A DNA stretch of 64,000 nt, taken from positions 1 through 64,000 of the forward strand of contig JAFXNC010000027.1 in NCBI GenBank assembly GCA_017529875.1. Reading direction: 5' to 3'. The notes beneath the pieces were generated by a model. The model searched no databases. It saw only the letters and a program-made list of their open reading frames with translations, and was not told where the DNA came from. How positions within the stretch are numbered: position 1 is the first letter of the stretch; each line of letters begins with the position of its first letter. The position numbers and the translations under genes were made by a program. This DNA comes from Ruminococcus sp. (GTDB lineage: Bacteria > Bacillota > Clostridia > Oscillospirales > Ruminococcaceae). Of the stretch, positions 39,956-48,148 are shown one piece after another.

Positions 39956-40737
39956 TTGTTCTCACCCCCTCCCTCAAGGAAGAGGCGGGCGCTCTCTATC
40001 TTTTCGGCCGCACCCTCGACAATAGATCTGTCAATGTCGTATATCTCCTGCCAGCCGTTCTCGATGCTCTGCGTGTATTGTCTTGCAGGCCAGGGGTGAG
40101 TACCGCACAGATAGCCGTTTTTCCAATCATAGATCGGCGGTAACGGCAGCCCTTTGTATATGATAAATGCAAGGATATCCTCGTGCCTCCAATCCGCAAG
40201 CGGGCTGTAGAACGTATATCCTTTCGCATCTGTGTAATAGTTATTTCCTCTGCCGACGTGATTTCCGTCAGCTCTACGTCTGCCCAGCAGCATTACATCG
40301 ATCTGATGTGCTTTGTAATACTGCCTTTGGGCTTTGTGCTGCACGATGTCGAACCACCTTGCAGCAAGCGCATTGGTCTGCGGGAAAAGCATATTCGGGT
40401 GCTTTACAAGCCAGTCAAGGTTGATCCCGGTGTTGATGATCTCGCATTTATCAGGCTTGTTCTCATTTATCCATTTCAGAAAAGCCGGATATTCGAGATC
40501 ACATATCCCAATCATACAATCCTCGATCTTTGCCTGCTTACACAAGGCTCCGAGAACGATGCTGTCTTTTCCGCCACTCCACGCATAAGCAGCCTTTTGC
40601 CCTTTGGTGAATGCCTTGATCTCGGCTACGGTGCGCTTGGTCAAAGCATTGATATCTTTCTCCGGCACGGTCTCTTTTATCGTTTCAAGAGCCTTGATCC
40701 AGTCGCTGTTGGCTATGGACTGTTTTCTTCCAAGCAT
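39952..40737 (-). CDS. Second PP-loop ATPase (PAPS-reductase-like)
   Basis: 261 residues. YAWSGGKDSIVLGALCKQA is the PP-loop; LLGRRRADGNHVGRG and YSPLADWRHEDILAFI are PAPS-reductase-family motifs. NGYLCGTHPWPARQ contains a single conserved-looking cysteine. Shorter than the first copy, so the two are paralogues with probably different roles. Overlaps the ParB-like gene after it, and its start overlaps the symporter stop (TGATG). Confidence 0.8.
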   Translation of the reverse strand: MLGRKQSIANSDWIKALETIKETVPEKDINALTKRTVAEIKAFTKGQKAAYAWSGGKDSIVLGALCKQAKIEDCMIGICDLEYPAFLKWINENKPDKCEIINTGINLDWLVKHPNMLFPQTNALAARWFDIVQHKAQRQYYKAHQIDVMLLGRRRADGNHVGRGNNYYTDAKGYTFYSPLADWRHEDILAFIIYKGLPLPPIYDWKNGYLCGTHPWPARQYTQSIENGWQEIYDIDRSIVEGAAEKIESARLFLEGGGENK

Positions 40738-42107
40738 CAGGCCTCAGCTCCTTTCTTTGGATAAAGGAGAGCCACAAGCCCGCTTGTTAAAACAGTCACA
40801 AGGCTGCCGACAGTCTTGTAAACAGCTATGCCGTTAATGTTGCCGTAAGCAAATATCGGCATACCGATCAACAGTGCTGCTATGATACCGAAGAACACGC
40901 CGTTTGCTGAAAGCTTCTTATTCATCAATGTGAGCGCCGTCGGCAGGAGTGTCGATGCTCTCAACGTGCAATAGAAAAGGAACAAGGTTGTAACAGTCAT
41001 TCCGGGAATGTTCGCTACAGCTATTCCGAGCACAAGAAGAACGAGCATACTGATCTTTGCGCCCTTGACACCGCACTTGTAGTCGCTCGTGAGCGAAGCC
41101 ACAGCGCATAGATTACTGTCAATAGTCGAAAGCAAGCCCGATACTACCATAAACAGGAACGGCAGCATTACCCATTTCGGGAACAGATGACCTATCAGTT
41201 CAAAGTTTACAAGCCCGGTGTCAGTAGCTTTATAGCCTGATCCTGCTGCTATGTAGCCGAGAATACCCATAGACAGAGGCACTATTGCAAAGAGCAGGGC
41301 ACCAAGCAGGAATGATTTCCCGATTTTGCCCTTGCGGATTGTGAAAGCCCGCTGCCAAAAGCACTGATCTCCGAACGGTCCGGCTATAAGACCGATTGCG
41401 GTAGGAATGCCGAAAGAAATCATTACGGAAACTCCGTTGCTGTCGAACAAGCTGCCGAACTTTCCGCTTTCGCCGCTCAATCCGTTGATAAGATTTGTAA
41501 CACCGTTATCCATTGAGAGTGCCCACGGCACAAACACGGCGCAGGCTGCAAGCATTAAGATCATCTGCATTGCATCTGTAAGCACCGAGGCTTTGATGCC
41601 GGAAAACTGCGAATACGAGAAAGCGATAACTGCAAGTATGATCGTCAGCGGGAATAATGGTATTCCTGTGATGACCGACAGTATCTTACCGCCTGCCAGG
41701 AGCTGAACGCCCGTTGACAGAATAGATAGTAATGAGAGCTGTCCGAGATACACCTTACGGACTTTCTCTGATTTGTAGGTTGTTGCCATAAAGTCGGATA
41801 AGGTGATGCCCTCCGGCATCCTCTGCCTGATCCGCTTTGCAAATGGAATGAAGAATATAAGGCACAGAACGTTCGGCACCAAGAACCAAAACAGTCCGGG
41901 TATGCCGCTGCTGTATGCCTTTTCTGCTGATGTGAACAATGCAGGCGCCCATATCCAAGTAGCTGCAATGCTCATAGCTGATTGCCACGTTCCGAGGTTT
42001 CTGTCGGCAACGTGAAAATCGTTGGCGTTTCTGCTCTTATGTGAGAACATTATTGTAACGCCGATCATTAAGACCGCATACACGATCATAACGATAATAC
42101 CATACAT
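40737..42107 (-). CDS. Sodium/solute symporter (SSS family), phage-borne
   Basis: 456 residues with about 13 membrane helices: MYGIIVMIVYAVLMIGVTIM at the start, DRNLGTWQSAMSIAATWIWA, and FLFMVVSGLLSTIDSNLCAV, which contains the SSS-type Na+ site residues. Imports an unknown small molecule with sodium. AGGAGG is upstream. Translationally coupled to the PP-loop gene that follows, so its substrate may feed that enzyme. Transporters of this size are rare in phage genomes; the gene is likely acquired from a bacterium. Confidence 0.88.
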   Translation of the reverse strand: MYGIIVMIVYAVLMIGVTIMFSHKSRNANDFHVADRNLGTWQSAMSIAATWIWAPALFTSAEKAYSSGIPGLFWFLVPNVLCLIFFIPFAKRIRQRMPEGITLSDFMATTYKSEKVRKVYLGQLSLLSILSTGVQLLAGGKILSVITGIPLFPLTIILAVIAFSYSQFSGIKASVLTDAMQMILMLAACAVFVPWALSMDNGVTNLINGLSGESGKFGSLFDSNGVSVMISFGIPTAIGLIAGPFGDQCFWQRAFTIRKGKIGKSFLLGALLFAIVPLSMGILGYIAAGSGYKATDTGLVNFELIGHLFPKWVMLPFLFMVVSGLLSTIDSNLCAVASLTSDYKCGVKGAKISMLVLLVLGIAVANIPGMTVTTLFLFYCTLRASTLLPTALTLMNKKLSANGVFFGIIAALLIGMPIFAYGNINGIAVYKTVGSLVTVLTSGLVALLYPKKGAEA

Positions 42108-42221
42108 TTGGTACTTCCTCCTTTTCGTTTAGTCCGCTGGCGAAGCGAACTCCAAGTAGCTGCAATGCAAGGAGCAACATTGCAATACGGTTTGAGCTAT
42201 CCTCCTTTCTGCATAAAAATA

Positions 42222-42243
42222 CCGCCCGGGGTACCGAGCGGCG
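42222..42243 (-). terminator. Terminator after the ArpU/RinA-like gene
   Basis: An imperfect CCGC...GCGG stem-loop read on the minus strand, followed by TATTTTTA, lies 50 bases past the stop at 42294 and before the symporter gene. Confidence 0.45.
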
Positions 42244-42293
42244 CTATATGTTAGAATTCTATGTATACAGTATAACACATATCATCGGGACAT

Positions 42294-42701
42294 TTAGGAC
42301 AACTTTTCAGATTTTTTAAGAAATCTGTAACAGGCCTTTTTCACGCTGTCCTCTGTGTTCTGTCCTCCAATCTTTCGGGCGACCTGTATCCATGACAGCA
42401 AATCTACGAATCGATACGCCAAAATCAGCCTTATTTGCGGATCCTCTACGGTGTCAATGAACGTTTCGAGGTTTCTTGTTTCAGCTTCGTACTGCGCCCT
42501 CTCCTTTCTGATCCTATCACACAAATCAAGTATAATCGGCGTGATATTTTCGATAGCGTTTCCGGGAGATGTGCTGTGCGGCATTCCGCTCATATCCATT
42601 CCGCCCGGCTGCAGCTTTGCTTCGAGCCTTGCCAGCTTCTCGGTATCACGCTCAATGAGCTTTTTGAGATAATACAGTTTGCTCATATCCTTTAATGTCA
42701 T
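42294..42701 (-). CDS. ArpU/RinA-type late transcription regulator
   Basis: 135 residues. A helical N-terminus (LYYLKKLIERDTEKLARLEA) and a C-terminal sigma-region-4-like HTH (IRLILAYRFVDLLSWIQVAR, then SVKKACYRFLKK) match DUF1492/ArpU regulators that sit before terminase genes in Gram-positive phages and switch on late transcription. Here about 5 kb of accessory genes separate it from the terminase genes. Confidence 0.75.
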   Translation of the reverse strand: MTLKDMSKLYYLKKLIERDTEKLARLEAKLQPGGMDMSGMPHSTSPGNAIENITPIILDLCDRIRKERAQYEAETRNLETFIDTVEDPQIRLILAYRFVDLLSWIQVARKIGGQNTEDSVKKACYRFLKKSEKLS

Positions 42702-42725
42702 TTTTATTTCCCTCGCTTTTCCTGT

Positions 42726-43406
42726 TTATGTGATCCAAAGCTGCTCCGGCAGCTCGCTGATGAGCCTGTCAAACTCTTTCCAATCTCGGCTCCACTCCTG
42801 CTCGCCCTGCGCTTTATCGTAGGCCTGTTCTATAGCCTTGATCTGCGTTATGATAGAGGTGTTCCGCTCCCGCAGGACATCAATAGTAGCCTTGAGCGCT
42901 TCGTATTTCATTTCGATGTTATGGAAGGCAAGGATCATTCCAAGTATCTGCCCGATCTGAGAGAGCATCTCCGCTTTCGTGAGCCGCATTACTCGCTTGC
43001 CCGCCTCTGTAGCCGCCAGCTCCTGTTCATAGGAACAGAGACTATAGTAATCTTCTTCGTAACCGTCATAGCCTATGACATTAAAGCGATTTCCGATCAG
43101 AGCGACAGAAAAATCGTTCCACGTTCGTTCCGGATCATCAACAGCATACCCAAACTGATCTGTTATCTGCTCCCACAGCTGATAGGATTCGGCCTCGAGC
43201 GAACCGAACAACATCTTGAACTCCCACGCTTCCTCTTCATTACCGTCAAGGGCGTCAACGAGAGTGTCATCGTCTGCAAAAGCCCAGTGGATCTCGGAGC
43301 AGGCTTCCTGCATATCTTCAAGCCTATTTGTAATATCCTCGTAGGAGAGGCCGGATAGTGCCGGCCTCTTGTATCTGAGGTTTCTGCTGATCTCTGCCTT
43401 TGTCAT
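42726..43406 (-). CDS. Conserved phage protein, unknown function (226 aa)
   Basis: Family not identified with certainty. The N-terminus (ISRNLRYKRPALSGLSYEDI) leads to an acidic middle (WAFADDDTLVDALDGNEEEA, DGYEEDYYSLCSYEQELAAT) and a C-terminal coiled coil (MKYEALKATIDVLRERNTSI) ending in a tryptophan-rich tail. The ribosome binding site is weak (AGCGAGA). It lies between small phage genes of unknown role. Confidence 0.65.
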   Translation of the reverse strand: MTKAEISRNLRYKRPALSGLSYEDITNRLEDMQEACSEIHWAFADDDTLVDALDGNEEEAWEFKMLFGSLEAESYQLWEQITDQFGYAVDDPERTWNDFSVALIGNRFNVIGYDGYEEDYYSLCSYEQELAATEAGKRVMRLTKAEMLSQIGQILGMILAFHNIEMKYEALKATIDVLRERNTSIITQIKAIEQAYDKAQGEQEWSRDWKEFDRLISELPEQLWIT

Positions 43407-43408
43407 TG

Positions 43409-43750
43409 TTATTTTTTCTCGCTTCCTGCATACTCAACCTCGATGCGGAACTCTTTCGTCAGGTCGATATCGTATGCGTTCTTGATGTACTCCACATTGT
43501 CTTTGGCGTTCCAGTCAACCGGAGTGCCGTCAAATCTCTTGGCTGTCCGCATCATAAGGTCGGTGTCCTTTACTGCATCTACAAACAGTCTCATGCGCTT
43601 TTTGCCAAATCCGAAGCTCCTTGACAGCGTATAGAGTACATTGGCAAGGACTTGGTGCATTATGGCCTCGGCATCTTTTTCGTTGAGAGCGTACATCTCT
43701 TTTACTGCTGCTTTCACAGCTTGTCTGTCTGTTCTTGGTATAGCTTTCAT
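43409..43750 (-). CDS. Conserved phage protein (113 aa)
   Basis: Starts at ATG 43750 after GGAGCCCGTGATT. Helical first half (AVKAAVKEMYALNEKDAEAI, LYTLSRSFGFGKKRMRLFVD) and a charged end (FRIEVEYAGSEKK). Proteins of this pattern are common in Firmicute phage accessory regions; role unknown. It ends two bases before the next start. Confidence 0.65.
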   Translation of the reverse strand: MKAIPRTDRQAVKAAVKEMYALNEKDAEAIMHQVLANVLYTLSRSFGFGKKRMRLFVDAVKDTDLMMRTAKRFDGTPVDWNAKDNVEYIKNAYDIDLTKEFRIEVEYAGSEKK

Positions 43751-43788
43751 AATCACGGGCTCCTTTCAATGCGATTATATTTACATCT

Positions 43789-44160
43789 TTAAGTAATGAT
43801 CTGATAAAAGCAATACTCCACGAATGCCTCTATTGTATCTTCCTCGCAGACTTTTATGCCTCTTTTACCATAATTGTGATAACCAGTGCTATGTTGATTT
43901 TCACATCTTTTCAACATACTTTTCCACGTTTGATATAGTCTTTCCCCCGAACCATTGTGAATAGTTATCGCCTTACGATGCACACATCCGCAGGATACAA
44001 CTTTTCCGCTTTTTAAATCTTGTGCTGAAACGGGCTTTTCTTTAACTCTTCCGCAGTCGCATATACAATTCCAACGAGCGTGTCCGTCTTTAGCATTTTC
44101 TCCTCGACCAATAACCGTTAAGTTTCCAAATCTTTCACCCGTCAAGTCTATTAGTTTCAT
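43789..44160 (-). CDS. Zinc-binding AP2/HNH-type protein, apparently truncated
   Basis: 123 residues from ATG 44160 (GAGGGTG upstream). LTGERFGNLTVIGRGEN, then CICDCG and SCGC form the zinc-binding front half of phage AP2/HNH proteins, followed by RLYQTWKSMLKRCENQHSTG and YGKRGIKVCEE. The family normally continues with a tryptophan-rich strand and a DRIDN motif, but here the frame ends in FVEYCFYQIIT. The catalytic or DNA-binding tail is therefore missing. Confidence 0.65.
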   Translation of the reverse strand: MKLIDLTGERFGNLTVIGRGENAKDGHARWNCICDCGRVKEKPVSAQDLKSGKVVSCGCVHRKAITIHNGSGERLYQTWKSMLKRCENQHSTGYHNYGKRGIKVCEEDTIEAFVEYCFYQIIT

Positions 44161-44174
44161 TGCTACACCCTCAC

Positions 44175-44456
44175 TCATATATCAAGGTAGTTCCTGCCAA
44201 AGATAGAAATGAACATTTGCTTATCCCACCCCTGCTCACGCATAGCCTTTTCCTGGCCGTACCTATGCAGATAGTCGGCGGTTTCCTTGTTGTAATGTGC
44301 CCCTCTTGGCGGCTCATTGTGGCAGTTGTGGCAGAGCATCACGGTCAGGCCGTACTTTTCAGACAACTGTCTGTTGGCTCCTCCGAAGATGTGATGCCGT
44401 TCCAGACCGAGGTAGTCCGTTTCCAATCTGCCACACAAGAAGCATTTACGCCTCAT
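44175..44456 (-). CDS. HNH-like zinc protein (93 aa)
   Basis: MRRKCFLCGRLETDYLGLER, then HHIFGGANRQLSEKYGLTVM and CHNCHNEPPRG give the two CxxC pairs and the HH motif of HNH-type nucleases of phage accessory regions. The start after GAGGTGCGAAAT is chosen over one 42 bases upstream. It could nick DNA for recombination or packaging; activity is not proven. Confidence 0.75.
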   Translation of the reverse strand: MRRKCFLCGRLETDYLGLERHHIFGGANRQLSEKYGLTVMLCHNCHNEPPRGAHYNKETADYLHRYGQEKAMREQGWDKQMFISIFGRNYLDI

Positions 44457-44469
44457 ATTTCGCACCTCG

Positions 44470-44997
44470 TCACTTCTCGGGAATATAGCCGAGGGCATAA
44501 CTTTGCATTGCCAGCAATGCAGCCTTTATGTTTTCCTCGGAATTCCCCTGTTTTCTTCCGGCCTCGACTACCTGTTTGAGCCCTATTGCTATTGTCGTGA
44601 TAGAATCCTCGAATTTATCATCAACTTTAACTTTGATTTTATTATGGGTTGGCTGCTCATTTGGATCCTCCTTTACAACAATATCCTCGCTTTCGGGCGT
44701 GCTGACATAAGCTCGGTATATCTTTTTCAGCAGCGCCCAAGAAAAAGCCTTGCCCTCGTGACCGTGCATATCGTAACCCTCTTTTTCTTTACTGTACAAG
44801 AGGTCTGCAAGCTGTGCATCGCTCATATTGCGGATGTTGTCACCGTTCGTCGGCTCATATCCCGCTGTTTGCTGTGCTTTCCCGCAGAAGAACATCGGGG
44901 AACGCTCTGTAATGATCATGCGCTGGTGGTCGATGTAGTTCATCGGGCAGGTCAGCTCGTTTGCGAGAGCGCAGTCCTTACATCTGATTACTTTCAT
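44470..44997 (-). CDS. Phage protein with N-terminal zinc finger (175 aa)
   Basis: VIRCKDCALANELTCPMNYI and FFCGKAQQT form a Cys-rich front. The rest is helical and includes MSDAQLADLLYSKEKEGYDM and a C-terminal VEAGRKQGNSEENIKAALLA. No function recognised. GGAGAAAGC precedes the ATG. Part of a tightly packed run of small genes between replication and accessory modules. Confidence 0.65.
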   Translation of the reverse strand: MKVIRCKDCALANELTCPMNYIDHQRMIITERSPMFFCGKAQQTAGYEPTNGDNIRNMSDAQLADLLYSKEKEGYDMHGHEGKAFSWALLKKIYRAYVSTPESEDIVVKEDPNEQPTHNKIKVKVDDKFEDSITTIAIGLKQVVEAGRKQGNSEENIKAALLAMQSYALGYIPEK

Positions 44998-45009
44998 TGC
45001 TTTCTCCTT

Positions 45010-45354
45010 TCATACAAGCATTGTCGGCGGTGTTTCAAAATCCTCTCCGCACTTTCTCCACAGATGTAGACAGTATTGGTGATGATTTATATACTCCGAC
45101 TGTCTCGGGTGATACTGTACGACCACCTCTTCGGGATTGAAGAACATTTCCTTTACCCTACACATTTCCTCCCAGGTCGGGCAACGGTTTTTGTAGCTTA
45201 CCGAAACGTGTTCCCAGCCCTCACCAAAACTCCAGATGATAGCCGCAGGCTTTGCATTAACTCCATTCAAGTAAATATACCCGCTGCCGCCATCAATTCC
45301 TATACCTGCAACTTTCAGCCGCTTGTTTTTGATGATTTCCTTATGGCTTTTCAT
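45010..45354 (-). CDS. DUF7694-like phage protein (114 aa)
   Basis: GWEHVSVSYKNRCPTWEEMC and VKEMFFNPEEVVVQYHPRQS with YCLHLWR are the recognisable blocks of a phage family whose function is unknown. Overlaps the upstream stop by one base. AAGGAGCCGACTA precedes the ATG. Confidence 0.75.
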   Translation of the reverse strand: MKSHKEIIKNKRLKVAGIGIDGGSGYIYLNGVNAKPAAIIWSFGEGWEHVSVSYKNRCPTWEEMCRVKEMFFNPEEVVVQYHPRQSEYINHHQYCLHLWRKCGEDFETPPTMLV

Positions 45355-45638
45355 TAGTCGGCTCCTTCCTGATTGGCCGAGTGCTTTACCCTGTCAGCTT
45401 CCTCGGCTCTCTTAGCATCATTGAAACGATCAAGGGTACCTACGAGGTAGCCTGTGATCCTGCGGATCCTCTCAAACCTCACCGGGTCGGCGGTAAGTGT
45501 CAGCTCCACCTCATCACCGTCAGCTTTAATGTCCAGTGTTCCACTTGTGATCTCCGGGTGCTGCTTTGCCATATAGTTCTTGTAAGCATTAGCCTCGATC
45601 TCCGAAACGTCGCCTTTGATACTGCCTATCTTAATCAT
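45354..45638 (-). CDS. Small protein with NrdD C-terminal-like motif (94 aa)
   Basis: The C-terminal RFERIRRITGYLVGTLDRFN followed by DAKRAEEADRVKH resembles the end of anaerobic ribonucleotide reductase NrdD. The catalytic domain is absent. The N-terminal part is short and acidic. It may be a phage regulator or partner of the host NrdD; this is inference from resemblance only. Confidence 0.6.
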   Translation of the reverse strand: MIKIGSIKGDVSEIEANAYKNYMAKQHPEITSGTLDIKADGDEVELTLTADPVRFERIRRITGYLVGTLDRFNDAKRAEEADRVKHSANQEGAD

Positions 45639-45906
45639 TACTATTCCTCCGTTCTTTTTCTGCTTTAAGCTCCTGCTCCCAGCGCAGCCATCCGGGCTTG
45701 TCTATGGTCTCGTCACCGTAGCTGTTTGTCCCCCTCTGATAATCACAATCGTTTATCATCACGGCTAAGTCTTTATCAGATAGCTCTTTGAGGTGCGGTC
45801 TTACTATATCTCTGATCGTGTCCGGTATATACGTCTGCCTGCCCTGACAATACCTCACCGCACAGATTGCAAGAGTTCCAAACTTACCTTCATCAATCTT
45901 GATCAT
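45631..45906 (-). CDS. Conserved phage protein (91 aa)
   Basis: Start at ATG 45906 with GAGGGTG upstream. Residues include GTLAICAVRYCQGRQTYIPD and LSDKDLAVMINDCDYQRGTN, ending in a charged helix WLRWEQELKAEKER. Seen widely in Firmicute phage accessory regions with no known role. Overlaps the end of the next upstream gene. Confidence 0.7.
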   Translation of the reverse strand: MIKIDEGKFGTLAICAVRYCQGRQTYIPDTIRDIVRPHLKELSDKDLAVMINDCDYQRGTNSYGDETIDKPGWLRWEQELKAEKERRNSND

Positions 45907-46345
45907 CTTCATCACCCTCTATCTCGCATCCAAGGCAGCCTTTCTGCGGATCAAAGTTTGTGCATCCGCAGGTAGGCATTAGCCTGTGTCCAAGTTCAAG
46001 CTCGTGTCGGAACACAGCCTTGATCTCTTCAACATCGGTAAGCTCTCTGCCGTTATCATCGATCAAGCAGCCGATGAAATCCTCCGGGCATTTAAGAGCC
46101 CCCTCAATATCAATCGAAACGTGAAGAATTTTCTTTTTCATTTTGTCCTCCTTAGCTCTTTTGATTGCAGCCTCCTTTGCATACTCCAAAGCTGCGCTGA
46201 TTTGCTCAAAGGTAAATCCCTGTCTGAATGCAGCGCTGACAATCGCGAACAGAGCTGAACGCAGCTTGTAATAGTCATCTTCTGTCTGCTCATTTATCAT
46301 AACTGATTCATAGCTTCTATCTTCTTCAATATTTATCTTTATCAT
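45893..46345 (-). CDS. Phage protein with Cys-rich C-terminus (150 aa)
   Basis: Begins MIKINIEEDRSYESVMINEQ after TGAGGTGAAAACA. A helical middle (FAIVSAAFRQGFTFEQISAA) is followed by KKKILHVSIDIEGALKCPED and a C-terminal CGCTNFDPQKGCLGCEI that could bind zinc. Function unknown. Confidence 0.6.
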   Translation of the reverse strand: MIKINIEEDRSYESVMINEQTEDDYYKLRSALFAIVSAAFRQGFTFEQISAALEYAKEAAIKRAKEDKMKKKILHVSIDIEGALKCPEDFIGCLIDDNGRELTDVEEIKAVFRHELELGHRLMPTCGCTNFDPQKGCLGCEIEGDEDDQD

Positions 46346-46355
46346 TGTTTTCACC

Positions 46356-46562
46356 TCAATCACGATATCCGCACGTTTTTTCCCATATATCAACTTTCGG
46401 CACATCACGCAAAGCATAGATTGCAAGCACTATACCTGCTGCTATGTCACTCTTCCTTTTATATTCTTTTTCATTTTTTGCGGTTTCCTTTTCCTGCTTA
46501 ATCAAATTCAACAAATCGTGCAGCGTTTTATCTGCTTTGTCTGCATCAATATACTTCGGCAT
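46356..46562 (-). CDS. Small phage protein (68 aa)
   Basis: Begins MPKYIDADKADKTLHDLLNL, the same opening (M-P-K/R-Y-I-D-A) as the neighbouring 125-residue gene, so the two probably share an ancestor. The rest is a charged helix and a short hydrophobic stretch (IAAGIVLAIYALRDVPKVDI). Start chosen by GGTGGCGAGTG upstream. Confidence 0.6.
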   Translation of the reverse strand: MPKYIDADKADKTLHDLLNLIKQEKETAKNEKEYKRKSDIAAGIVLAIYALRDVPKVDIWEKTCGYRD

Positions 46563-46923
46563 CACTCGCCACCGCCTTTCCGTCCATTTTTGCACTGCAG
46601 TTCGGGCAATAACTTGCATTTATCCAACCACCTTCGCAGTAGGGTCTTACCCGGTGTAGCGCTCCACATTCAGAGCAGCACAAAAGGTGATACACATTTA
46701 TGCCAGGTCTCGGATAGTTTTCAAGCACACCCTTATCAATCCAATGCCCGGGCTTGACCTCCTGCACATCGGCTGTGGGCGCATTTTCAATCATTCTTAT
46801 ACACTCTGCAATGTCGCACGCAGAATTTTTAGTCTTGATCGGAGAACAATGAATAGAACAACTTGCGCATAAATACCTCTGAATATCTGCTGTAAGCAAT
46901 TCCGCATCAATGTATCTCGGCAT
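46546..46923 (-). CDS. Zinc-ribbon phage protein (125 aa)
   Basis: Starts MPRYIDAELLTADIQRYLCA after AGGAGGTGAGGAAA. A Cys cluster near residue 20 and a C-terminal zinc ribbon (CCSECG, YCPNCSAKMDG). ADVQEVKPGHWIDKGV is a common module in Firmicute prophage proteins. Function unknown, probably nucleic-acid binding. Confidence 0.7.
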   Translation of the reverse strand: MPRYIDAELLTADIQRYLCASCSIHCSPIKTKNSACDIAECIRMIENAPTADVQEVKPGHWIDKGVLENYPRPGINVYHLLCCSECGALHRVRPYCEGGWINASYCPNCSAKMDGKAVASDAEVY

Positions 46924-47326
46924 TTTCCTCACCTCCTATCAGCTCCGGGTTGTCGTGGATGTTGCCGATGACCTTCATTCTATCGCAGGGGGTTGAAGCG
47001 TCAAATCTCCATATTTCTCCTCTTTCGGGCATTGCTATGCCGAAAAATGCGCACCCGTTTATATTGCAAAATACAACCTTGTGCAATGTCCTGCCATAAC
47101 TCACTATATCCCCCTCGAAGATTTTCATGCCGTTCTTGTCGGTCAAACCTGTGTACTGTCCGACGGTCTCAAGTGCAACATAATGAGCAGTATTACGTTC
47201 ATCGGGGTTGCCTGCCGGAACGTGCATAAAGCAAACCGACCCTGCCGCATCGGGAAGTTTCACATAATATCCGTACACCCACTCGCCATTATCTTCTCGC
47301 TTGCCTCTGAAAAGTATCTCACGCAT
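46907..47326 (-). CDS. YopX-family protein
   Basis: 139 residues opening with MREILFRGKREDNGEWVYGY and containing VGQYTGLTDKNGMKIFEGDI, the clear signature of the YopX family first named in Bacillus phage SPbeta. Function unknown. GAGGAGTATCAAG precedes the ATG. Overlaps the next gene by 17 bp. Confidence 0.9.
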   Translation of the reverse strand: MREILFRGKREDNGEWVYGYYVKLPDAAGSVCFMHVPAGNPDERNTAHYVALETVGQYTGLTDKNGMKIFEGDIVSYGRTLHKVVFCNINGCAFFGIAMPERGEIWRFDASTPCDRMKVIGNIHDNPELIGGEENAEIH

Positions 47327-47642
47327 CTTGATACTCCTCCTCTCTTTCGTATCTTAGGCAATAGTCTTTAGCGCAACAGTTTTTGCTGTCGCACTCAAAA
47401 TCCCCCGAGCAATACCATCCCGCCTTTACCAATGTGAGCCGGTCTTTCGGATCTGTCCAGTCCATTTCGTGATGTCCACGGTAACAGCTATCGAACTGCG
47501 GCGCCCGGTGAACATCAAACTCCAGGAAGCCGACGTCCTCACCTATTGCGGTGTGCATTGCCACGGTCCTTGCTTTTCCTCTGGTCTCCGCAAAAACTAT
47601 TGTGCTGCCTTCGTATGTGTTGATTTCATAAGCTTTCATCAT
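47319..47642 (-). CDS. Cys-rich phage protein (107 aa)
   Basis: KAYEINTYEGSTIVFAETRG, then a C-terminal GWYCSGDFECDSKNCCAKDY with a compact cysteine cluster that may hold a metal. No family name can be given. Start near GGAGGTGCAGG; the second of two adjacent ATG codons is equally possible. Confidence 0.65.
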   Translation of the reverse strand: MMKAYEINTYEGSTIVFAETRGKARTVAMHTAIGEDVGFLEFDVHRAPQFDSCYRGHHEMDWTDPKDRLTLVKAGWYCSGDFECDSKNCCAKDYCLRYEREEEYQDA

Positions 47643-48090
47643 CCTGCACCTCCTTCGGCGGTTCGGGGAGAGGCATCCAGTGTGTTACACCTGATATCTC
47701 AATCCAATCTATAAGAGTGTTTCCTATTTCATCTATTTCTTTATCTTCATATCCGAACGGGTAAAGCCCCTCTTGTGCCGCCTCCTTGTCATACGGTGCT
47801 ATTTCTATCCTACCGTCGTTGAGAACCATATAATCTCCGCTGTCTTCCGGCATCCTGTCCTTAACGGAAATCCAGCCGGTCTGTGTTGACTCTTCACACC
47901 TTATTGTACGGCGCATTAAGTCTCGCATCTCTCGGTCTATAAATTCGTCGGTCATAGATCTGACCTGATCTGCTTGCTTAACCTTTTCCAAAGCATTGGC
48001 AATTCTCTCGAGGCTTTTCGCTATCTTAGGGATGTGGTGATCATAGTATTCTGCACCTCTGCGAGTGTTTTCAAATGGTATTCCGCTCAT
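47626..48090 (-). CDS. DUF551-containing phage protein
   Basis: 154 residues from ATG 48090. Helical first half (IPKIAKSLERIANALEKVKQ) and a C-terminal GWISVKDRMPEDSGDYMVLN with THWMPLPEPP, which is the DUF551 signature. Function unknown; frequent in phage accessory regions. An upstream extension of the frame is not used, because GGAGGAAAGGAGC lies directly before this start. Confidence 0.8.
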   Translation of the reverse strand: MSGIPFENTRRGAEYYDHHIPKIAKSLERIANALEKVKQADQVRSMTDEFIDREMRDLMRRTIRCEESTQTGWISVKDRMPEDSGDYMVLNDGRIEIAPYDKEAAQEGLYPFGYEDKEIDEIGNTLIDWIEISGVTHWMPLPEPPKEVQDDESL

Positions 48091-48148
48091 TTTTGCTCCT
48101 TTCCTCCGATCAGGCTGCCGCCGAAGCAGCAGCCCCCCGGATAAGTAT

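Noticed and set aside
37703..40737. Dnd phosphorothioation system
   Set aside because: A DndC-like PP-loop is present, but there are no DndD or DndE genes and no restriction genes; the pairs fit IbrA/IbrB-type proteins better.
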